From the NCBI GenBank assembly GCA_002469605.1, contig DKMV01000082.1, positions 1 through 7,336 on the forward strand: a stretch of DNA of 7,336 nucleotides, given 5' to 3'. This document shows, piece by piece, positions 5,762-7,336 of the stretch; position 1 is the stretch's first letter, and each line of letters opens with the position of its first letter. Below the pieces are notes generated by a model. That model was not told where the DNA came from. It saw nothing but the letters and a program-made list of their open reading frames with translations, and ran no database searches. A program made the translations under genes and the position numbers. The stretch is from Leclercia sp. UBA7405 (GTDB taxonomy: Bacteria > Pseudomonadota > Gammaproteobacteria > Enterobacterales > Enterobacteriaceae).

Positions 5762-6553
5762 TTATTCGCGCAAAAACAATTGGCCTTTCATATAGAGCGA
5801 GCCTTTGCCGCTCATCAGAACGCGATCCCCTGCCAGTTCGCAGCGCACATCGCCGCCGCGGTGAGAAATCTGGCGGGCAAAAAGCGTCGTTTTGCCGAGC
5901 TTCTCGCTCCAGTAAGGAATCAGCATGGTGTGCGCCGAGCCGGTGACCGGATCCTCCCACAGCGCGACGCCCGGTGAGAAAAAGCGGCTGACAAAATCAT
6001 AATTCCCGTCGCCAGGAGCGGTGATGCAGACCTTATGTTCACCGGGGATCATGGCGCTGATATCGGGGCGAACCGCCTCTACCTGCCGGCGATCTTCCAG
6101 CACTATAACCCAGGCACGCCCTTTGCGCGCTTCGACATACTGGCTGATACCGAGCGCGGCCAGCATCTGCGCGGGCGGGATTTGCTCGTCGGTGGCGCAG
6201 GCGGGGAAATCTAACGTCAGCCAGTCGCCGTCGCGGGTGACGGTCAGCCTGCCGGAGGCAGTATCAAAATGGAGGCGGTCATCCGGATAGCCCATTTCAC
6301 TGAACAGTACCCATGCGGTTGCCAGGGTGGCATGGCCACAGAGATTTACCTCGGTAGTGGTGGTAAACCAGCGCAGCTCAATGCCCCCTTTATGGCGAAC
6401 GAAAAAGGCGGTCTCGGACTGATTATGCTCCTGCGCCATTTTTAACAGCGTTTCATCTGCCAGCCACGCTGGCAGCGGACAGACCGCCGCCGGGTTGCCG
6501 CCGAAGGCGCCGTCGCTAAACGCATCTACCAGATAATATTCATATTCCTGCAT
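5762..6553 (-). CDS. PhzF family isomerase/epimerase (upstream copy)
   Basis: This is the first gene of the PhzF pair, also 263 residues with the start at 6551-6553. The signatures are YYLVDAFSDGAFGGNPAAV (6-24), Glu47 in NQSETAFF, His74 in NLCGHAT, and Asp201 in WEDPVTGSAH. The reading frame stays open for 33 more codons to an ATG at 6652. The inner start is preferred because it aligns exactly with the start of the paralogue and because the extension would cover the shared promoter region with sotB. Its ribosome site is weak (GGG about eight bases upstream). Both copies keep every active-site residue I can check, so neither looks like a decaying duplicate. The substrate is unknown. The paralogues differ most around residues 85-150, where substrate or dimer contacts may have diverged. 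Confidence 0.92.
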   Translation of the reverse strand: MQEYEYYLVDAFSDGAFGGNPAAVCPLPAWLADETLLKMAQEHNQSETAFFVRHKGGIELRWFTTTTEVNLCGHATLATAWVLFSEMGYPDDRLHFDTASGRLTVTRDGDWLTLDFPACATDEQIPPAQMLAALGISQYVEARKGRAWVIVLEDRRQVEAVRPDISAMIPGEHKVCITAPGDGNYDFVSRFFSPGVALWEDPVTGSAHTMLIPYWSEKLGKTTLFARQISHRGGDVRCELAGDRVLMSGKGSLYMKGQLFLRE

Positions 6554-6584
6554 GCCTGACCCAACTGTTAATGTGATGTTGCAT

Positions 6585-6613
6585 TCTATATTCCCGGAAA
6601 ATAACGCATTTAA
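6585..6613 (-). promoter_or_regulatory. Candidate promoter of the PhzF operon
   Basis: Read on the minus strand, TTAAAT (6608-6613) and TATAGA (6585-6590) are separated by exactly 17 bp. They would give a leader of about 25 bases before the ATG at 6553. The -10 matches consensus at four of six positions and the -35 at three. This is the best pair seen in the region, but it is weak. Confidence 0.35.
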
Positions 6614-6659
6614 CCAGCGCGTTGTTGGGCGTAAATATGAGATCTGCGTCACAAAATGA

Positions 6660-6689
6660 TTGTGTTTGCCGCAGGAGTGGTTTTAAGAT
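6660..6689 (+). promoter_or_regulatory. Candidate sotB promoter
   Basis: TTGTGT (6660-6665) and TAAGAT (6684-6689) are 18 bp apart and would start transcription about 30 bases before the sotB ATG. The -10 matches four of six positions and the -35 three of six. I found no convincing MarA/SoxS/Rob box nearby, although the mar locus lies next to sotB in E. coli. Confidence 0.25.
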
Positions 6690-6727
6690 CTCCCTCTCTT
6701 CTTTACGTAACGCTCCCGGAAATGGAT

Positions 6728-7336
6728 ATGACAACCAACACAGTTTCCCGCAGGGTGGCGTGGCTACGGGTGGTTACGCTCGCCATTGCCGCCTTTATCT
6801 TTAATACCACTGAATTTGTGCCCGTTGGCCTGCTCTCGGATATCGCCAGCAGTTTCGGCATGGAGACCGCGCAGGTGGGGATCATGCTCACCATCTACGC
6901 CTGGGTGGTGGCAATGATGTCGCTGCCCTTTATGCTGCTCACCAGCCAGGTGGAGCGGCGTAAGCTGCTGATCGGCCTCTTCGTGCTCTTCATTGCCAGC
7001 CACGTGCTCTCGTTTCTGGCCTGGAACTTCACGGTGCTGGTGATTAGCCGCATCGGCATTGCCTTTGCCCACGCGATTTTCTGGTCGATCACCGCCTCGC
7101 TGGCGATCCGCCTGGCCCCGGCCGGTAAACGCGCCCAGGCCCTGAGCCTGCTGGCCACCGGTACCGCCCTGGCGATGGTGCTCGGGCTGCCCATTGGCCG
7201 CATCGTCGGGCAATATTTTGGCTGGCGCACCACTTTCTTTGTGATTGGTATGGGGGCGCTGATCACCCTGCTCTGCCTGATCAAGCTTCTGCCGGCGCTT
7301 CCGAGCGAACACTCCGGCTCGCTGAAAAGCCTGCCG
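6728..7336 (+). CDS. sotB: Sugar efflux transporter SotB (YdeA), N-terminal half
   Basis: The 203 residues seen, out of about 396 in E. coli SotB/YdeA, match that protein closely from MTTNTVSR onward. It is a 12-helix inner-membrane major facilitator proton antiporter that exports arabinose and IPTG-like sugars. Hydrophobic segments at about 12-36, 49-72, 79-99, 101-126, 136-160 and 165-188 form the first six helices. The [10 protein letters not shown] loop (72-81) is a loose version of MFS motif A, and [18 protein letters not shown] (144-161) is the antiporter motif C helix. ATG 6728 is chosen over the in-frame ATG at 6722 because GGA (6718-6720) is seven bases from it and it matches the E. 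coli start. The gene diverges from the PhzF pair across 174 bp. In E. coli the marC-marRAB genes lie next to it; here the window ends first. Confidence 0.95.
   Translation, partial: MTTNTVSRRVAWLRVVTLAIAAFIFNTTEFVPVGLLSDIASSFGMETAQVGIMLTIYAWVVAMMSLPFMLLTSQVERRKLLIGLFVLFIASHVLSFLAWNFTVLVISRIGIAFAHAIFWSITASLAIRLAPAGKRAQALSLLATGTALAMVLGLPIGRIVGQYFGWRTTFFVIGMGALITLLCLIKLLPALPSEHSGSLKSLP

Noticed and set aside
4955..6553. Phenazine biosynthesis cluster
   Set aside because: Only PhzF-fold proteins are present, with no phzA/B/C/D/E/G-type genes. The name reflects the fold family and not a pathway here.
6554..6652. Upstream ATG adding 33 residues to the first PhzF protein
   Set aside because: The extra residues have no counterpart in the paralogue and cover the divergent promoter region.
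6764..7312. A 182-codon minus-strand frame opposite sotB
   Set aside because: It is a hydrophilic Gln/His/Gly-rich mirror of membrane-helix codons, the usual antisense artefact of a transporter gene.

Overview
The window reads as chromosomal DNA of a high-GC member of the Enterobacteriaceae (Enterobacter/Leclercia/Klebsiella-like). Codon use is GC-rich, Shine-Dalgarno sites are of the AGGA type, and three proteins (Sad, PtrR/YneJ, SotB) match their E. coli counterparts closely as I remember those sequences. The species cannot be fixed from the sequence alone.

Layout from left to right: (1) the N-terminal 160 residues of a methyl-accepting chemotaxis receptor on the minus strand, running off the left edge; (2) sad (yneI), succinate semialdehyde dehydrogenase, minus strand, followed by a strong hairpin; (3) ptrR (yneJ), a LysR-type regulator divergent from sad across 99 bp that carry a T-N11-A LysR box; (4) a GNAT acetyltransferase, minus strand, whose 3' end overlaps the 3' end of ptrR by 47 bp; (5) an L-lactate dehydrogenase-like 2-hydroxyacid dehydrogenase, plus strand, with its own terminator; (6) a small NadS-type helix-turn-helix protein, minus strand, with a perfect palindromic operator upstream and no toxin partner beside it; (7) two tandem PhzF-family genes of identical length, minus strand, 15 bp apart; (8) the first half of sotB, a sugar-efflux MFS transporter, divergent from the PhzF pair and cut by the right edge.

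The sad-ptrR pair is a functional unit: PtrR is the known regulator of sad, and Sad oxidises the succinate semialdehyde formed from putrescine or 4-aminobutyrate to succinate. In E. coli K-12 (from memory) glsB follows sad and only yneK lies between yneJ and sotB. Here a chemoreceptor sits where glsB would be, and about 3.8 kb of accessory genes (GNAT, dehydrogenase, NadS, PhzF x2) fill the yneJ-sotB gap. That gap therefore looks like a lineage-variable slot between conserved blocks.

I see no tRNA, rRNA, CRISPR array, insertion sequence or phage gene. I found no convincing new multi-gene system. The points most worth a second look are the altered specificity residue of the dehydrogenase, the altered ligand pocket of the chemoreceptor, the orphan NadS with its intact operator, and the tandem PhzF pair.
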